A stretch of DNA of 14,890 nt from Lachnospiraceae bacterium. Its GTDB lineage: Bacteria > Bacillota > Clostridia > Lachnospirales > Lachnospiraceae. Both the position numbers and the translations under genes were made by a program. A model generated the notes under the pieces. The model ran no database searches and was not told the DNA's origin. It was given only the letters and a program-made list of their open reading frames with translations. Shown here piece by piece: positions 7,601 to 14,811 of the stretch (the stretch's first letter is position 1; each line of letters begins with the position of its first letter). The stretch is taken from positions 1-14,890 of the forward strand of contig CAAFTS010000028.1 in the NCBI GenBank assembly GCA_900765975.1, written 5' to 3'.

Positions 7601-8072
7601 GCGTTTGAAAGAAGATGAAGAGAAGATTTATGTTTTAATAAGCAATTATCAATGGATAGAACCTATAGTGCGGATTATGGAAAACAAAAGTGTTGCAGAA
7701 TTTGAACCGGAAGCAGAAGGTGCAACAGCCGGAAGTGCGCTTGATAGTATGCTTGCGATGATGAATGAAACAGGTAACCGAACGAGTAAGCCGGGTACTG
7801 AAAAACAATTTCGGATTTTGTTGGAAAACGGATATTTGTGTGGTATTCATGTATTTATAACATGTAATGAAATTTCAAATATAAAAAAAATGATGTCATC
7901 TGATTTAGCGCCATTTACCAATCGAATTTTGCTAAAAATGAATACACCGGTATCCTGTACTTTTATTGATTCTGATATTAATATGAAATATATGCGGGAA
8001 AATACGGTATTGTTCAGTGATGGAATACAAGCGCCTTATTTAATGAAACCATATCGATTAGAATGTAAATAA
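4683..8072 (+). CDS. FtsK/SpoIIIE-type ATPase, soluble, EssC-related
   Basis: This 1129-aa ATPase is the core of the second operon. Residues 1-110 and about 190-255 are predicted coiled coils. Residues about 290-545 form an undefined region. The FtsK/SpoIIIE motor domain runs about 550-830. It begins I-P-I-G-I-N, carries Walker A G-P-T-G-S-G-K-S-T at 586-594, has M-D-F-K-E-G-T-E-F at 617-625, Walker B V-I-M-D-E-F-Q with D697/E698, and A-R-A-Y-G-I-H-F-I-F-A-T-Q-T at 726-739. The last 250 residues (about 880-1129) resemble a second, decayed ATPase module: V-F-A-V-G-E keeps the strand-loop shape, but there is no GKS/T, and I-Y-V-L-I-S-N-Y lacks the acidic pair. Classic EssC has N-terminal FHA domains and two membrane helices; neither is seen here. 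The motor probably remodels or moves protein (or DNA) using the small helical partners encoded around it. Confidence 0.88.
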   Translation: MERFCLDNFQNHLEIISGKIGGYFQIQDNLNKEIRQIEDRTNEQIDHDKEIFQIEIEESMSQIDEYLSSAMNYADTIMTNINNSKTYLENQTKNMDIYWQQTVNSGDIRVPDYSSEPSDDIKILENLQMDISMKLSGSIGNQNPGLFHFGKKILGYQNDSKILELCTMILKAERFYQGLDEHFSQLYGNLRRCKEDEYFAYRDKLFQEADKDVEDRTAKANQNIRQWFQEFGRILEQHLPLEKLQKAEQIYDEINRDPSMGILFGTLYFYIGGLKQEKEIYSYLLERYGNYIQKDYIVIKAVWKDRKLGNFIFSNYENVEFHGKEEMESILVKELRHFPAGEFEFRVCNSAGIIDEYRELTGFISQFSTISGGKIFTKKNEILEVLRAYEERMDELMQKKLIDYANIEEFNKKNPSQKIPYQCLCITGFPVNFSEEMLELLHRLFKQGMQCGIQVLLGYEESYNDASPNSLRGSLIQSILSFGCNFAQKEYFWRNVRYPEIDLTLEKSSFSTEKENLLEEFAEYYSRMSNTVLEFKDIINDEAHYQGYSGDGLSIPIGINEYGKKQFLEMGDSVANGTSHYAIVIGPTGSGKSTLLHTIIMSSMLTYRPEELELYLMDFKEGTEFKIYEEKRLPNIKCLSLDTMQEFGESILNELWNILKERNELFTEASHHGSEIKNIGDYRRAGYQMSRILVIMDEFQVLFDRDWNKKVADRSAARMSEFISKARAYGIHFIFATQTLHRIMEGGSAISRSTLEEMHIRIGLQCQEKEMEQLFGFKNLKACMNKNIGKKGSAIYLENDIVSAPVGMQVAYMNTDQQKAVIQKLENHYQNENYQETLVFRGKNEPVFYGDVAERSQNDADSIYIGEPIHIGEPVTIKHNKKRRTNVFAVGENIDMLNRISRLWLLQASRKGRVYLFDGSEIIGEEGISSGIDFSEKEQNVIVGVDNIFRVIPVIHDLYHIYETRKQNMLSGQRLKEDEEKIYVLISNYQWIEPIVRIMENKSVAEFEPEAEGATAGSALDSMLAMMNETGNRTSKPGTEKQFRILLENGYLCGIHVFITCNEISNIKKMMSSDLAPFTNRILLKMNTPVSCTFIDSDINMKYMRENTVLFSDGIQAPYLMKPYRLECK
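7272..7307 (+). repeat. 18-bp imperfect tandem duplication within the ATPase gene
   Basis: Two 18-bp units (7272-7289 and 7290-7307) match at 15 of 18 positions and are in phase with codons. They encode Y-I-G-E-P-I and H-I-G-E-P-V (residues 864-875), in the linker between the motor domain and the degenerate C-terminal module. Confidence 0.8.
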
Positions 8073-8090
8073 TAAAAGGTAGGTGTGACG

Positions 8091-8363
8091 ATGAGTGGAA
8101 ATAATAGTTCATTGGATGCAATGGATAACATGATTGAGACATTAACAAAATTTGCAGAAGCGCAAAGAGAAGTGGCACAGAGTTTGAAACGACAATATGA
8201 TATCGTAGGGCAGGAATGGAATGACAGTCAATATCAACGACTTGGAAATCAACTGGAGGAAGTGTATAAACCGTTGTCAGAATCTTATGTTGCAACATCA
8301 GAAGCAATTACCCGGACGCAATTATCAAAACGACTTTTGGAAGAGTATCTGAATGCCAGATAA
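8091..8363 (+). CDS. WXG100-like small helical protein (W-N-D variant)
   Basis: The 90-aa product has the size and layout of ESX/WXG100 proteins: two long helices joined at a central W-N-D (residues 43-45), in E-W-N-D-S-Q-Y-Q-R-L. Classic members have W-x-G at the same place. The usual C-terminal Y-x-x-x-D/E secretion signal is not seen: neither Y66 nor Y86 has an acidic residue four places on. It directly follows the FtsK-type ATPase gene, which is the classic setting for an ESX partner or substrate. The GTG at 8085 is one base from the ribosome binding site AAGGTAGG (8076-8083), so ATG 8091 is the better start. No signal peptide or membrane helix is present. It may be a secreted dimer or a cytoplasmic adaptor; the sequence does not decide. 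Confidence 0.75.
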   Translation: MSGNNSSLDAMDNMIETLTKFAEAQREVAQSLKRQYDIVGQEWNDSQYQRLGNQLEEVYKPLSESYVATSEAITRTQLSKRLLEEYLNAR

Positions 8364-8383
8364 AGAGATGAGGCCGGTAAAAG

Positions 8384-8704
8384 ATGGAAATAGATACAAG
8401 TGTCGATGGGTTATATGAATTGCAGTCGAAATTAGAACAATTTCAAAATAGCAGTAATTATATGAAACTGCAGATCATGGCAGAAACGGAGGATTTTGAA
8501 ATGGAAATTCAAAATCGCTGCTGTGAATTAAAAAAAGAGTCAGAGGACGAATTTCGAATGCTATGGCTGCAATATATAAAATGTAAAGAAAACTTTCAAG
8601 AGAATTTGGAACGATTGCTTTCACAAAACATAATTAATGAAGATGGAAAAAGAACATTATATACATTGATTCGAATTCTGGAAGAGTATCATAGAGTGGT
8701 ATAG
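8384..8704 (+). CDS. Small helical/coiled-coil protein, last gene of the operon
   Basis: The 106-aa product is hydrophilic and predicted to be helical throughout, rich in Glu and Gln, with adjacent cysteines C46-C47 and a W-L-Q-Y segment in the middle. It is not recognised. It lacks W-x-G and a signal peptide. A GAGATGAGG ribosome binding site starts 8366 and the gene lies 20 bases after the WXG100-like gene, so the two are co-transcribed. It could be the second half of a heterodimeric pair with the preceding protein, as in EsxA/EsxB-like gene pairs. That is an inference from size and order. No terminator follows before the 6S RNA promoter. Confidence 0.72.
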   Translation: MEIDTSVDGLYELQSKLEQFQNSSNYMKLQIMAETEDFEMEIQNRCCELKKESEDEFRMLWLQYIKCKENFQENLERLLSQNIINEDGKRTLYTLIRILEEYHRVV

Positions 8705-8728
8705 AGGCAAATTTCTAAAGTTTAACAG

Positions 8729-8757
8729 TTGTAAAATTCATGTTAATAGGTTATAAT
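8729..8757 (+). promoter_or_regulatory. Promoter of 6S RNA
   Basis: A -35 like TTGTAA (8729-8734), a 17-bp spacer and a perfect -10 TATAAT (8752-8757) put the start near 8764, just before the closing stem of the 6S RNA. Confidence 0.75.
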
Positions 8758-8763
8758 ACTTAC

Positions 8764-8988
8764 AGGAAATAACCTGAGATGTTCGATACCCCTGTTATTT
8801 TGAACCTACATTACTTTAAACGGGATTCTTATATCTCTGTAATATGTCAAGCCGTCATTTATGCAGCGGAAGGCAGAAAAGCAGATGCGGTTACCCACCT
8901 AGCGATTGCTAGGAGTCAAAATACAGGGAACGGCATTTTGGGCTATACGAAAGAAAAAGAGGCAGTTGCTTATGCAGCTGCCTTTTAT
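8764..8988 (+). ncRNA. ssrS: 6S RNA
   Basis: This RNA regulates sigma-A RNA polymerase by imitating an open promoter. The sequence folds as expected. The outer closing stem pairs CCTGAGATG (8773-8781) with CATTTTGGG (8934-8942), every base paired if G-U is allowed. A second stem pairs CCTGTTATTTTGA (8791-8803) with TCAAAATACAGGG (8916-8928), with one bulged base. The sequence between forms a large bubble and an apical arm. A perfect small hairpin CCTAGC/GCTAGG (8898-8913) lies in the 3' side of the bubble, as in many 6S RNAs. Its own promoter and a strong terminator frame it. The G-A-G-A-T-G-T-T-C-G start resembles that of E. coli 6S RNA. An open frame at 8779-8991 lacks a ribosome binding site and is not a gene. 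Identification rests on structure and remembered sequence. Confidence 0.85.
8961..8988 (+). terminator. Terminator of 6S RNA
   Basis: GGCAGTTGC (8961-8969) pairs with GCAGCTGCC (8974-8982) with one G-U pair and a four-base loop, followed by TTTTATT. It is also the first terminator downstream of the FtsK/WXG100-like operon. Confidence 0.9.
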
Positions 8989-8997
8989 TAAGTCTGG

Positions 8998-9026
8998 TTG
9001 AAGAATTATAATGGATATGCTATGAT
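8998..9026 (+). promoter_or_regulatory. Promoter of the YihY/BrkB-family gene
   Basis: TTGAAG (8998-9003), a 17-bp spacer and TATGAT (9021-9026), with TG at 9018-9019 forming an extended -10. The start would be near 9033, some 44 bases before the ATG. Confidence 0.6.
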
Positions 9027-9076
9027 AGGAAAACAAAATAAAATGGATAAATACTGTGACAAAACGGAGTGGGAAT

Positions 9077-9913
9077 ATGGAATCTGGTAAGCAGTTAAAG
9101 CGAAAAGTGGATAAATTGATGCGGATTGTAAGTTCCCATCATACAGGAGCGTATGCAGCACAGGCGGCATACTTTTTTGTGTTGTCATTGATTCCGATTC
9201 TATTACTTCTTATGGCATTGGTGCAGTATACGCCTGTTACGATGATGGATGTACAGGAAGCGGTAATGCAAGTTTTTCCGTCTTCAGTAGAAGGGTTGGT
9301 CCGTTCTTTGGTTGCACAGGCATATGCGCAGTCGGGCTCTATGATTTCTATTTCCATCCTGGTTGTATTGTGGTCAGCAGGAAAGGGCGTGCTTTCTGTG
9401 GCATCGGGGTTAAACTGTGCATATGAGAATAAAGAAACGCGTACCTATTTGTATCTGCGTATTCGAGCAACCTTTTATACTGTAATTTTTATTTTGGCTA
9501 TTATGCTGTCCCTACTTTTATCAGTATTTGGAAATAGTATCAGCGCTATTGTAAATGAGTATATTCCGTTGATGCGGCAGGTGATGGATATTGTCATCCA
9601 GATTCGTACGGCAGTGACATTTTTTATTCTGACAGCGTTTTGGGATGTAGTCTATCGGTTTTTACCGAACCGGAGAAATGGAATGAAGACAACTTGGAAA
9701 CGTCAGCTCCCCGGAGCTGTTTTCACAGCTTGCGGATGGCAGTTGATTTCTTTTTTGTTTTCCATTTATCTGGATATTTTCAGAGGATTTTCCAGTATGT
9801 ATGGGAGTATGACGACGTTGATCCTGATTATGCTGTGGCTGTATATGTGCATGTATGTAATTTTACTTGGTGGGGAAATTAATGCATTGTTGGATAAGTA
9901 TTATTTTAAATAA
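9077..9913 (+). CDS. YihY/virulence factor BrkB family membrane protein
   Basis: The 278-aa integral membrane protein has six predicted helices at about 28-50, 89-108, 131-154, 176-195, 211-232 and 244-268. Family landmarks are A-A-Q-A-A-Y-F-F-V-L-S-L-I-P at 27-40, W-S-A-G-K-G near 99-104, Y-R-F-L-P-N-R at 193-199, a P-G-A near 212-214, and the C-terminal L-L-G-G-E-I-N-A at 263-270. Length is usual for the family (UPF0761, formerly annotated as ribonuclease BN). Function is not firmly known; a transporter or envelope role is generally assumed. GTG at 9056 is possible in frame, but ATG 9077 follows GGAG (9066-9069) at the right distance, so it is preferred. It is a single-gene unit ending four bases before the -35 of the T-box promoter. 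Confidence 0.9.
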   Translation: MESGKQLKRKVDKLMRIVSSHHTGAYAAQAAYFFVLSLIPILLLLMALVQYTPVTMMDVQEAVMQVFPSSVEGLVRSLVAQAYAQSGSMISISILVVLWSAGKGVLSVASGLNCAYENKETRTYLYLRIRATFYTVIFILAIMLSLLLSVFGNSISAIVNEYIPLMRQVMDIVIQIRTAVTFFILTAFWDVVYRFLPNRRNGMKTTWKRQLPGAVFTACGWQLISFLFSIYLDIFRGFSSMYGSMTTLILIMLWLYMCMYVILLGGEINALLDKYYFK

Positions 9914-9916
9914 ATC

Positions 9917-9944
9917 TTGACATTCTTTTTTCGTGTGATAGAAT
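9917..9944 (+). promoter_or_regulatory. Promoter of the T-box/pheST operon
   Basis: A perfect TTGACA -35 (9917-9922), a 16-bp spacer and TAGAAT (9939-9944), with TG at 9936-9937 as an extended -10. This is the strongest promoter visible in the window. The start should be near 9951. Confidence 0.85.
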
Positions 9945-9950
9945 AAAGAA

Positions 9951-10243
9951 GTATATCTGAGATACATAATCTCAATAGATAGAATTAAGAAGAAAAGCGA
10001 TGATCGTGTTCAGTAGCGAATCATTTTCTAGCAGAGAGAGAGAATCACCGGCTGCAAGTTCTCTTTAGTTCAGATGATAAGCGAATTTCCCACGTTAGCT
10101 GCATTTTTGAAGGATAGTTATGTAGAGTAGAGAATGCCGTATATTGCACGTTACGCAAGACTGGAGTGTCCATAGTGAATGCTGTGGGAACTAGGGTGGT
10201 ACCGCGAATATGACTTCGTCCCTTGTTGGGATGGAGTTTTTTT
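9951..10243 (+). promoter_or_regulatory. T-box riboswitch leader (tRNA-Phe)
   Basis: This leader lets uncharged tRNA-Phe switch on pheST. The conserved T-box AGGGTGGTACCGCG lies at 10193-10206; its TGGT (10197-10200) can pair with the tRNA ACCA end, with the last U matching a discriminator A. Stem I spans about 10005-10094: CGTG (10005-10008) pairs with CACG (10091-10094), and ATCAT/ATGAT and AGAGAA/TTCTCT pair further up. AGTA (10012-10015) and the unpaired GCGAATTTCC (10081-10090) form the specifier region. The latter offers a Phe codon, UUU (10086-10088) or UUC (10087-10089). The choice of codon depends on exact loop register. A terminator follows the T-box. The region between the BrkB-family gene and pheS is fully accounted for by this leader and its promoter. 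Confidence 0.93.
10213..10243 (+). terminator. T-box attenuator terminator
   Basis: ACTTCGTCCC (10213-10222) pairs with GGGATGGAGT (10228-10237) with two G-U pairs, followed by a run of T to 10243. It competes with the antiterminator that involves the T-box at 10193-10206. Confidence 0.9.
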
Positions 10244-10268
10244 ATTTAAAAATGAGAGGAGAAGCAGA

Positions 10269-11288
10269 ATGAAAGAAAAACTGGAACAAATCAAAAAAGA
10301 TGCGCTTGCATTGATTCAGGCTTCTGATGTGCCTGAAAAATTGAATGATGTACGTGTGAAATATCTTGGGAAGAAGGGGGAATTGACAGCTGTTTTAAAA
10401 GGAATGAAGGATGTGGCTGCGGAAGAACGTCCGAAGGTTGGACAGCTTGTTAATGAGACAAGATCGGTTATAGAAGCTGCATTGGAAGAGTCTAAAACAA
10501 AGATGGAAAAAGCGATTCGTGAAGAAAAGCTGAAAAAAGAAGTGATTGACGTTACATTACCGTCTAAGAAAAATAATGTAGGACACAGACATCCAAATAC
10601 AATTGCGCTGGAAGAAGTAGAGAGAATCTTTATCGGTATGGGGTATGAAGTGGTAGAGGGTCCAGAAGTAGAATACGATCTTTACAATTTTGAAAAGCTG
10701 AATATCCCGGCAGACCATCCGGCAAAAGATGAGCAGGATACATTCTATATTAATAAAGACATCGTTCTGCGTACACAGACTTCTCCGGTACAGGCTCGTG
10801 TTATGGAGCAGGGCAAGCTTCCAATTCGCATGATTGCTCCGGGAAGAGTATTTCGTTCCGATGAAGTGGATGCAACGCATTCGCCATCTTTCCATCAGAT
10901 TGAAGGTCTTGTAATTGATAAAAATGTTTCTTTTGCAGATTTGAAAGGTACCTTGGAAGTATTTGCGAAGGAATTGTTCGGACCGGAAACAAAGACAAAG
11001 TTCCGTCCACATCATTTCCCATTTACAGAGCCAAGTGCAGAGGTGGATGTAAGCTGCTTTAAGTGTGGCGGAAAAGGATGCCGTTTCTGTAAAGGTTCTG
11101 GCTGGATTGAGATTCTTGGATGTGGAATGGTACATCCGCATGTATTGGAAATGTGCGGAATTGATCCGGAAGAATATACAGGCTTTGCCTTTGGAGTGGG
11201 TCTGGAGCGAATTGCACTTTTGAAATATGAAATTGATGATATGCGTCTGTTGTATGAAAATGACATCAGATTTTTAAAACAGTTCTAG
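10269..11288 (+). CDS. pheS: Phenylalanyl-tRNA synthetase alpha subunit
   Basis: The 339-aa catalytic subunit charges tRNA-Phe as an alpha2-beta2 enzyme. An N-terminal coiled-coil arm (about 1-95) is followed by the class II core. [11 protein letters not shown] opens it near 107, motif 2 contains [16 protein letters not shown] (195-210), and motif 3 contains [10 protein letters not shown] (309-318). The cysteine-rich insertion [12 protein letters not shown], usual in Firmicutes and many other PheS proteins, is at 263-274. Length is normal. The frame stays open upstream to 10179 through the T-box terminator, but ATG 10269 with AGAGGAGAAG just before it and the usual M-K-E-K-L N-terminus is the start. 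It is expressed from the T-box promoter together with pheT and queA. Confidence 0.97.
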   Translation: MKEKLEQIKKDALALIQASDVPEKLNDVRVKYLGKKGELTAVLKGMKDVAAEERPKVGQLVNETRSVIEAALEESKTKMEKAIREEKLKKEVIDVTLPSKKNNVGHRHPNTIALEEVERIFIGMGYEVVEGPEVEYDLYNFEKLNIPADHPAKDEQDTFYINKDIVLRTQTSPVQARVMEQGKLPIRMIAPGRVFRSDEVDATHSPSFHQIEGLVIDKNVSFADLKGTLEVFAKELFGPETKTKFRPHHFPFTEPSAEVDVSCFKCGGKGCRFCKGSGWIEILGCGMVHPHVLEMCGIDPEEYTGFAFGVGLERIALLKYEIDDMRLLYENDIRFLKQF

Positions 11289-11302
11289 GGAGGAAGAAAA
11301 TT

Positions 11303-13723
11303 ATGAATACTTCATTATCATGGGTGAAAGCGTATGTCCCGGATTTGGACGTGACAGCGCAGGAATATACAGATGCAATGACATTGTCCGGAACAAAGGT
11401 AGAAGGCTTTGAAGAACTGGATGCAGATTTGGAAAAAATTGTCATTGGACAGATTGATAAGATAGAAAAGCATCCTGATGCGGATAAATTGGTTGTTTGT
11501 CAGGTGAATATCGGAACAGAAAGTGTACAGATTGTTACAGGTGCAAAGAATGTCTTTGAAGGTGCAAAGATACCGGTAGTATTAGACGGTGGACGTGTAG
11601 CAGGCGGACATGAGCCGGGACAACGGGTACCGGGAGGAATCAAGATTAAAAAAGGAAAACTTCGTGGAGTGGAAAGTTATGGAATGATGTGTTCCATTGA
11701 GGAGCTTGGCTCTGATACAAATATGTATCCGGAAGCGCCGGAAAATGGAATCTATATCTTCCCGGAAGATGCAGAAGTGGGCGGAGATGCCATCAAAGCT
11801 TTGGGAAGAGATGATGTTGTATTTGAGTACGAAGTTACATCAAATAGAGTAGATTGCTATAGTGTGATTGGAATTGCTCGTGAAGCAGCGGCAACATTTG
11901 ATAAGGAGTTTGTACCTCCGGTTGTAACAGAAACAGGGAATAATGAAGATGTAAATGATTATGTAAAAGTTTCAGTTGAAAATACAGATTTGTGTTCACG
12001 TTACTGTGCAAGAGTAGTGAAGAATATTAAGATAGGACCATCCCCAATCTGGATGCAGAGAAGACTGGCATCTGTTGGTATTCGTCCAATCAACAATTTG
12101 GTAGATATCACGAATTATGTCATGGAAGAGTATGGACAGCCGATGCATGCCTATGATTTGGATCTTGTTTCCGGTCATCAGATTATTGTGAAAAATGCAG
12201 AGGATGGAGAGACATTTGTTACATTAGATGGACAGGAAAGAAAACTGGACAAAGATGTATTGATGATCTGTGATGGAGAAAAAGAAATCGGAATTGCCGG
12301 AATTATGGGCGGTGAAAATTCCATGATTACAGATGATGTGAAAACAATGTTGTTTGAAGCTGCATGTTTTGATGGGGTAAATATCCGAAAATCCAGCAAG
12401 CGAGTGGGTCTCCGTACGGATGCCTCTGGCAAATTTGAAAAAGGATTGGATCCAAATAATGCGAAAGCTGCAATTGATCGTGCTTGCCAGTTGATCGAGG
12501 AACTAGGAGCCGGAGAAGTTGTTGGTGGAACAGTAGATGTGTACAGCAAAGTAAAAGAACCGGTTCGTGTACCATTTGATGCAGAGAAGATTAATGCAAT
12601 GCTTGGAACAGAGATTTCTGAAGAGCAGATGCTTGCTTATTTCAAGAAAATTGAACTGGATTACGATGCAGAAACAAAGGAAGTAATTGCACCGACATTC
12701 CGTCATGATTTATTCCGTCTTTCTGATTTGGCAGAAGAAGTGGCAAGATTCTATGGATATGACAATATTCCAACCACACTTCCAAGTGGTGAGGCAACTG
12801 CTGGAAAGATGACATTTAAGTTGAGAATTGAACAGATTGCAAGAGATATCGCAGAATTTTGTGGATTTAGCCAAGGAATGACCTATTCTTTTGAAAGTCC
12901 AAAAGTATTTGATAAGCTTTTGCTCCCAGTTGATTCGGAACTGCGTCGTACAGTAGACATTATGAATCCACTGGGTGAGGATTATAGTGTGATGAGAACG
13001 ACATCCCTTCATGGAATGCTGACTTCTCTTGCGACAAACTATAATCGAAGAAATAAAGATGTTAGATTGTATGAATTGGGAAATATTTATTTGCCAAAAC
13101 AGCTCCCATTAACAGAACTTCCGGAAGAGCGTATGCAGTTTACACTTGGAATGTATGGAGAAGGGGACTTCTTCACAATGAAAGGTGTTATTGAAGAATT
13201 TTTTGAAAAAATTGGAATGGTTGGCAAAGAAAAGTATGATCCGAATGCCGGTAAGCCATATCTGCATCCGGGACGTCAGGCAAATATTCTTTATGATGGA
13301 AATGTAGTCGGATGTCTGGGTGAGGTACATCCTGAAGTTGCAGATACTTATGGAATCGGAGAACGAGCATATATTGCGGTGATTGATATGCCTGCAATTA
13401 TGGAATACGCAACTTTCGATAGAAAATATACTGGAATTGCAAAATATCCGGCTGTAACTCGTGATATCAGTATGGTAGTTCCGAAAGAAATTCTGGTTGG
13501 ACAGATTGAAGAAGTTATTGCTGCAAAAGGCGGAAAAAATTTGGAAAGTTATGCTTTGTTTGATTTGTACGAAGGAGCACAGATTAAAGATGGGTTTAAG
13601 TCTGTTGCATATTCTATTGTTTTCCGAGCAAAGGACAAAACATTGGAAGATGCAGAAGTAACTGCGGCAATGGAACGTATCCTGAATGCATTGGAAGGCA
13701 TGGGAATTGAATTGCGTAAATAA
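11303..13723 (+). CDS. pheT: Phenylalanyl-tRNA synthetase beta subunit
   Basis: The 806-aa beta subunit carries tRNA recognition and editing. Domains seen in order are: an N-terminal segment; an EMAP/OB tRNA-binding domain at about 38-150 (I-V-I-G-Q-I-D-K-I-E-K-H-P-D-A-D-K-L); the B3/B4 editing domain at about 215-400; the B5 domain at about 416-490 (A-P-T-F-R-H-D-L-F-R-L-S-D-L-A-E-E-V); a catalytic-like core; and the C-terminal anticodon-binding FDX-ACB domain at about 713-806 (K-Y-P-A-V-T-R-D-I-S-M-V-V). Length matches the family. ATG 11303 follows AGGGAGGAAG with 14 bases between it and the pheS stop. There is no terminator before queA, so all three genes share the T-box control. Confidence 0.97.
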   Translation: MNTSLSWVKAYVPDLDVTAQEYTDAMTLSGTKVEGFEELDADLEKIVIGQIDKIEKHPDADKLVVCQVNIGTESVQIVTGAKNVFEGAKIPVVLDGGRVAGGHEPGQRVPGGIKIKKGKLRGVESYGMMCSIEELGSDTNMYPEAPENGIYIFPEDAEVGGDAIKALGRDDVVFEYEVTSNRVDCYSVIGIAREAAATFDKEFVPPVVTETGNNEDVNDYVKVSVENTDLCSRYCARVVKNIKIGPSPIWMQRRLASVGIRPINNLVDITNYVMEEYGQPMHAYDLDLVSGHQIIVKNAEDGETFVTLDGQERKLDKDVLMICDGEKEIGIAGIMGGENSMITDDVKTMLFEAACFDGVNIRKSSKRVGLRTDASGKFEKGLDPNNAKAAIDRACQLIEELGAGEVVGGTVDVYSKVKEPVRVPFDAEKINAMLGTEISEEQMLAYFKKIELDYDAETKEVIAPTFRHDLFRLSDLAEEVARFYGYDNIPTTLPSGEATAGKMTFKLRIEQIARDIAEFCGFSQGMTYSFESPKVFDKLLLPVDSELRRTVDIMNPLGEDYSVMRTTSLHGMLTSLATNYNRRNKDVRLYELGNIYLPKQLPLTELPEERMQFTLGMYGEGDFFTMKGVIEEFFEKIGMVGKEKYDPNAGKPYLHPGRQANILYDGNVVGCLGEVHPEVADTYGIGERAYIAVIDMPAIMEYATFDRKYTGIAKYPAVTRDISMVVPKEILVGQIEEVIAAKGGKNLESYALFDLYEGAQIKDGFKSVAYSIVFRAKDKTLEDAEVTAAMERILNALEGMGIELRK

Positions 13724-13738
13724 GAGAGGACGAGTACA

Positions 13739-14764
13739 TTGAAAACAAGTGATTTTTATTATGATCTTCCAGAGGAGTTAATTGCTCAGGATCCTCTGGA
13801 AGACCGTTCCTCTTCACGCCTGCTCGTTCTGAATAAGAAAACAGGAGAAAGGGAACATCGTGTATTTAAAGATATTATTGAGTATTTGAAGCCAGGAGAT
13901 TGTCTTGTAATCAATGACACAAAGGTGATTCCGGCACGTTTGATTGGAGAACGTGTGGGAACAGGGGCTAAGATTGAAGTTCTTTTGTTGAAACGAAAAG
14001 AGAATGACGTCTGGGAAACACTTGTGAAGCCGGGAAGAAAAATGAAAGTCGGAGCACAGGTGAGTTTTGGAAATGGCTTATTGCTTGGAGAAGTAATCGA
14101 TGTAGTAGAAGAAGGAAACCGTTTGATTCAGTTCCATTATGAAGGAATCTTTGAAGAGGTATTGGATCAATTGGGACAGATGCCAGTGCCTCCATATATT
14201 ACACATCAGTTACAGGACCGGAACCGTTATAATACAGTGTATGCGACACATGAAGGCTCTGCGGCGGCGCCAACAGCTGGCTTGCATTTTACACCGGAAC
14301 TGTTGGAAGAGATTCAGAAGAAAGGCGTAGAGATTGCTCGTGTTACTTTGCATGTAGGCTTGGGGACATTCCGGCCGGTGAAGGTGGAAGATGTGACAGA
14401 GCATCATATGCATTCTGAATTTTATCAGATTGAAGAAGAGGCGGCAGAGAAGATTAATCGTGCGAAGGAAAACGGAGGACGCGTAATCTGTGTTGGAACG
14501 ACAAGTTGTCGTACGATTGAATCAGCAGCCGATAAAAATGGTCATTTGAAAGCATGTAGTGGTTGGACAGAGATTTTTATTTATCCGGGATATCAATTCA
14601 AAGTACTGGATTGTCTGATTACGAATTTTCATTTGCCGGAGTCCACGTTGATTATGCTGATATCTGCACTGGCAGGTCGAGAACATGTGCTGGCGGCTTA
14701 TGAAGAGGCTGTAAAAGAAAGATATCGGTTTTTCTCATTTGGGGATGCGATGTTTATAGAATAG
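13739..14764 (+). CDS. queA: S-adenosylmethionine:tRNA ribosyltransferase-isomerase
   Basis: The 341-aa QueA transfers the ribosyl part of S-adenosylmethionine to preQ1 in tRNA, forming epoxyqueuosine at the wobble position of GUN anticodons. The family start [17 protein letters not shown] is complete, and [12 protein letters not shown] follows. [10 protein letters not shown] lies near 176-185, [10 protein letters not shown] near 204-213, N-F-H-L-P-E-S-T-L near 296-304, and the tail ends [10 protein letters not shown]. Length is normal. The start codon is TTG at 13739; it is supported by AGAGAGGA (13724-13731) and by the standard N-terminus, and no better ATG exists. It lies 15 bases after pheT in the same transcription unit, followed by a strong terminator. 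Confidence 0.96.
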   Translation: MKTSDFYYDLPEELIAQDPLEDRSSSRLLVLNKKTGEREHRVFKDIIEYLKPGDCLVINDTKVIPARLIGERVGTGAKIEVLLLKRKENDVWETLVKPGRKMKVGAQVSFGNGLLLGEVIDVVEEGNRLIQFHYEGIFEEVLDQLGQMPVPPYITHQLQDRNRYNTVYATHEGSAAAPTAGLHFTPELLEEIQKKGVEIARVTLHVGLGTFRPVKVEDVTEHHMHSEFYQIEEEAAEKINRAKENGGRVICVGTTSCRTIESAADKNGHLKACSGWTEIFIYPGYQFKVLDCLITNFHLPESTLIMLISALAGREHVLAAYEEAVKERYRFFSFGDAMFIE

Positions 14765-14771
14765 CAAAGAG

Positions 14772-14810
14772 ACAGGTCAAAAAGACGGGAGACTTTTTGA
14801 TCTGTTTTTT
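14772..14810 (+). terminator. Terminator of the pheST-queA operon
   Basis: ACAGGTCAAAAAG (14772-14784) pairs with CTTTTTGATCTGT (14793-14805) with one G-U pair and an 8-base loop, followed by T's to 14810. The group II intron-like sequence begins two bases later. Confidence 0.92.
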
Positions 14811-14811
14811 A

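Noticed and set aside
8779..8991. 70-aa open frame on the + strand
   Set aside because: It lies within the 6S RNA, has no ribosome binding site and ends inside the terminator.
10179..10268. 30-residue N-terminal extension of PheS
   Set aside because: It runs through the T-box and its terminator. The family start and ribosome binding site are at 10269.
10557..11141. 194-aa antisense open frame within pheS
   Set aside because: Shadow of the coding strand with no ribosome binding site; the sense frame is a clear pheS.
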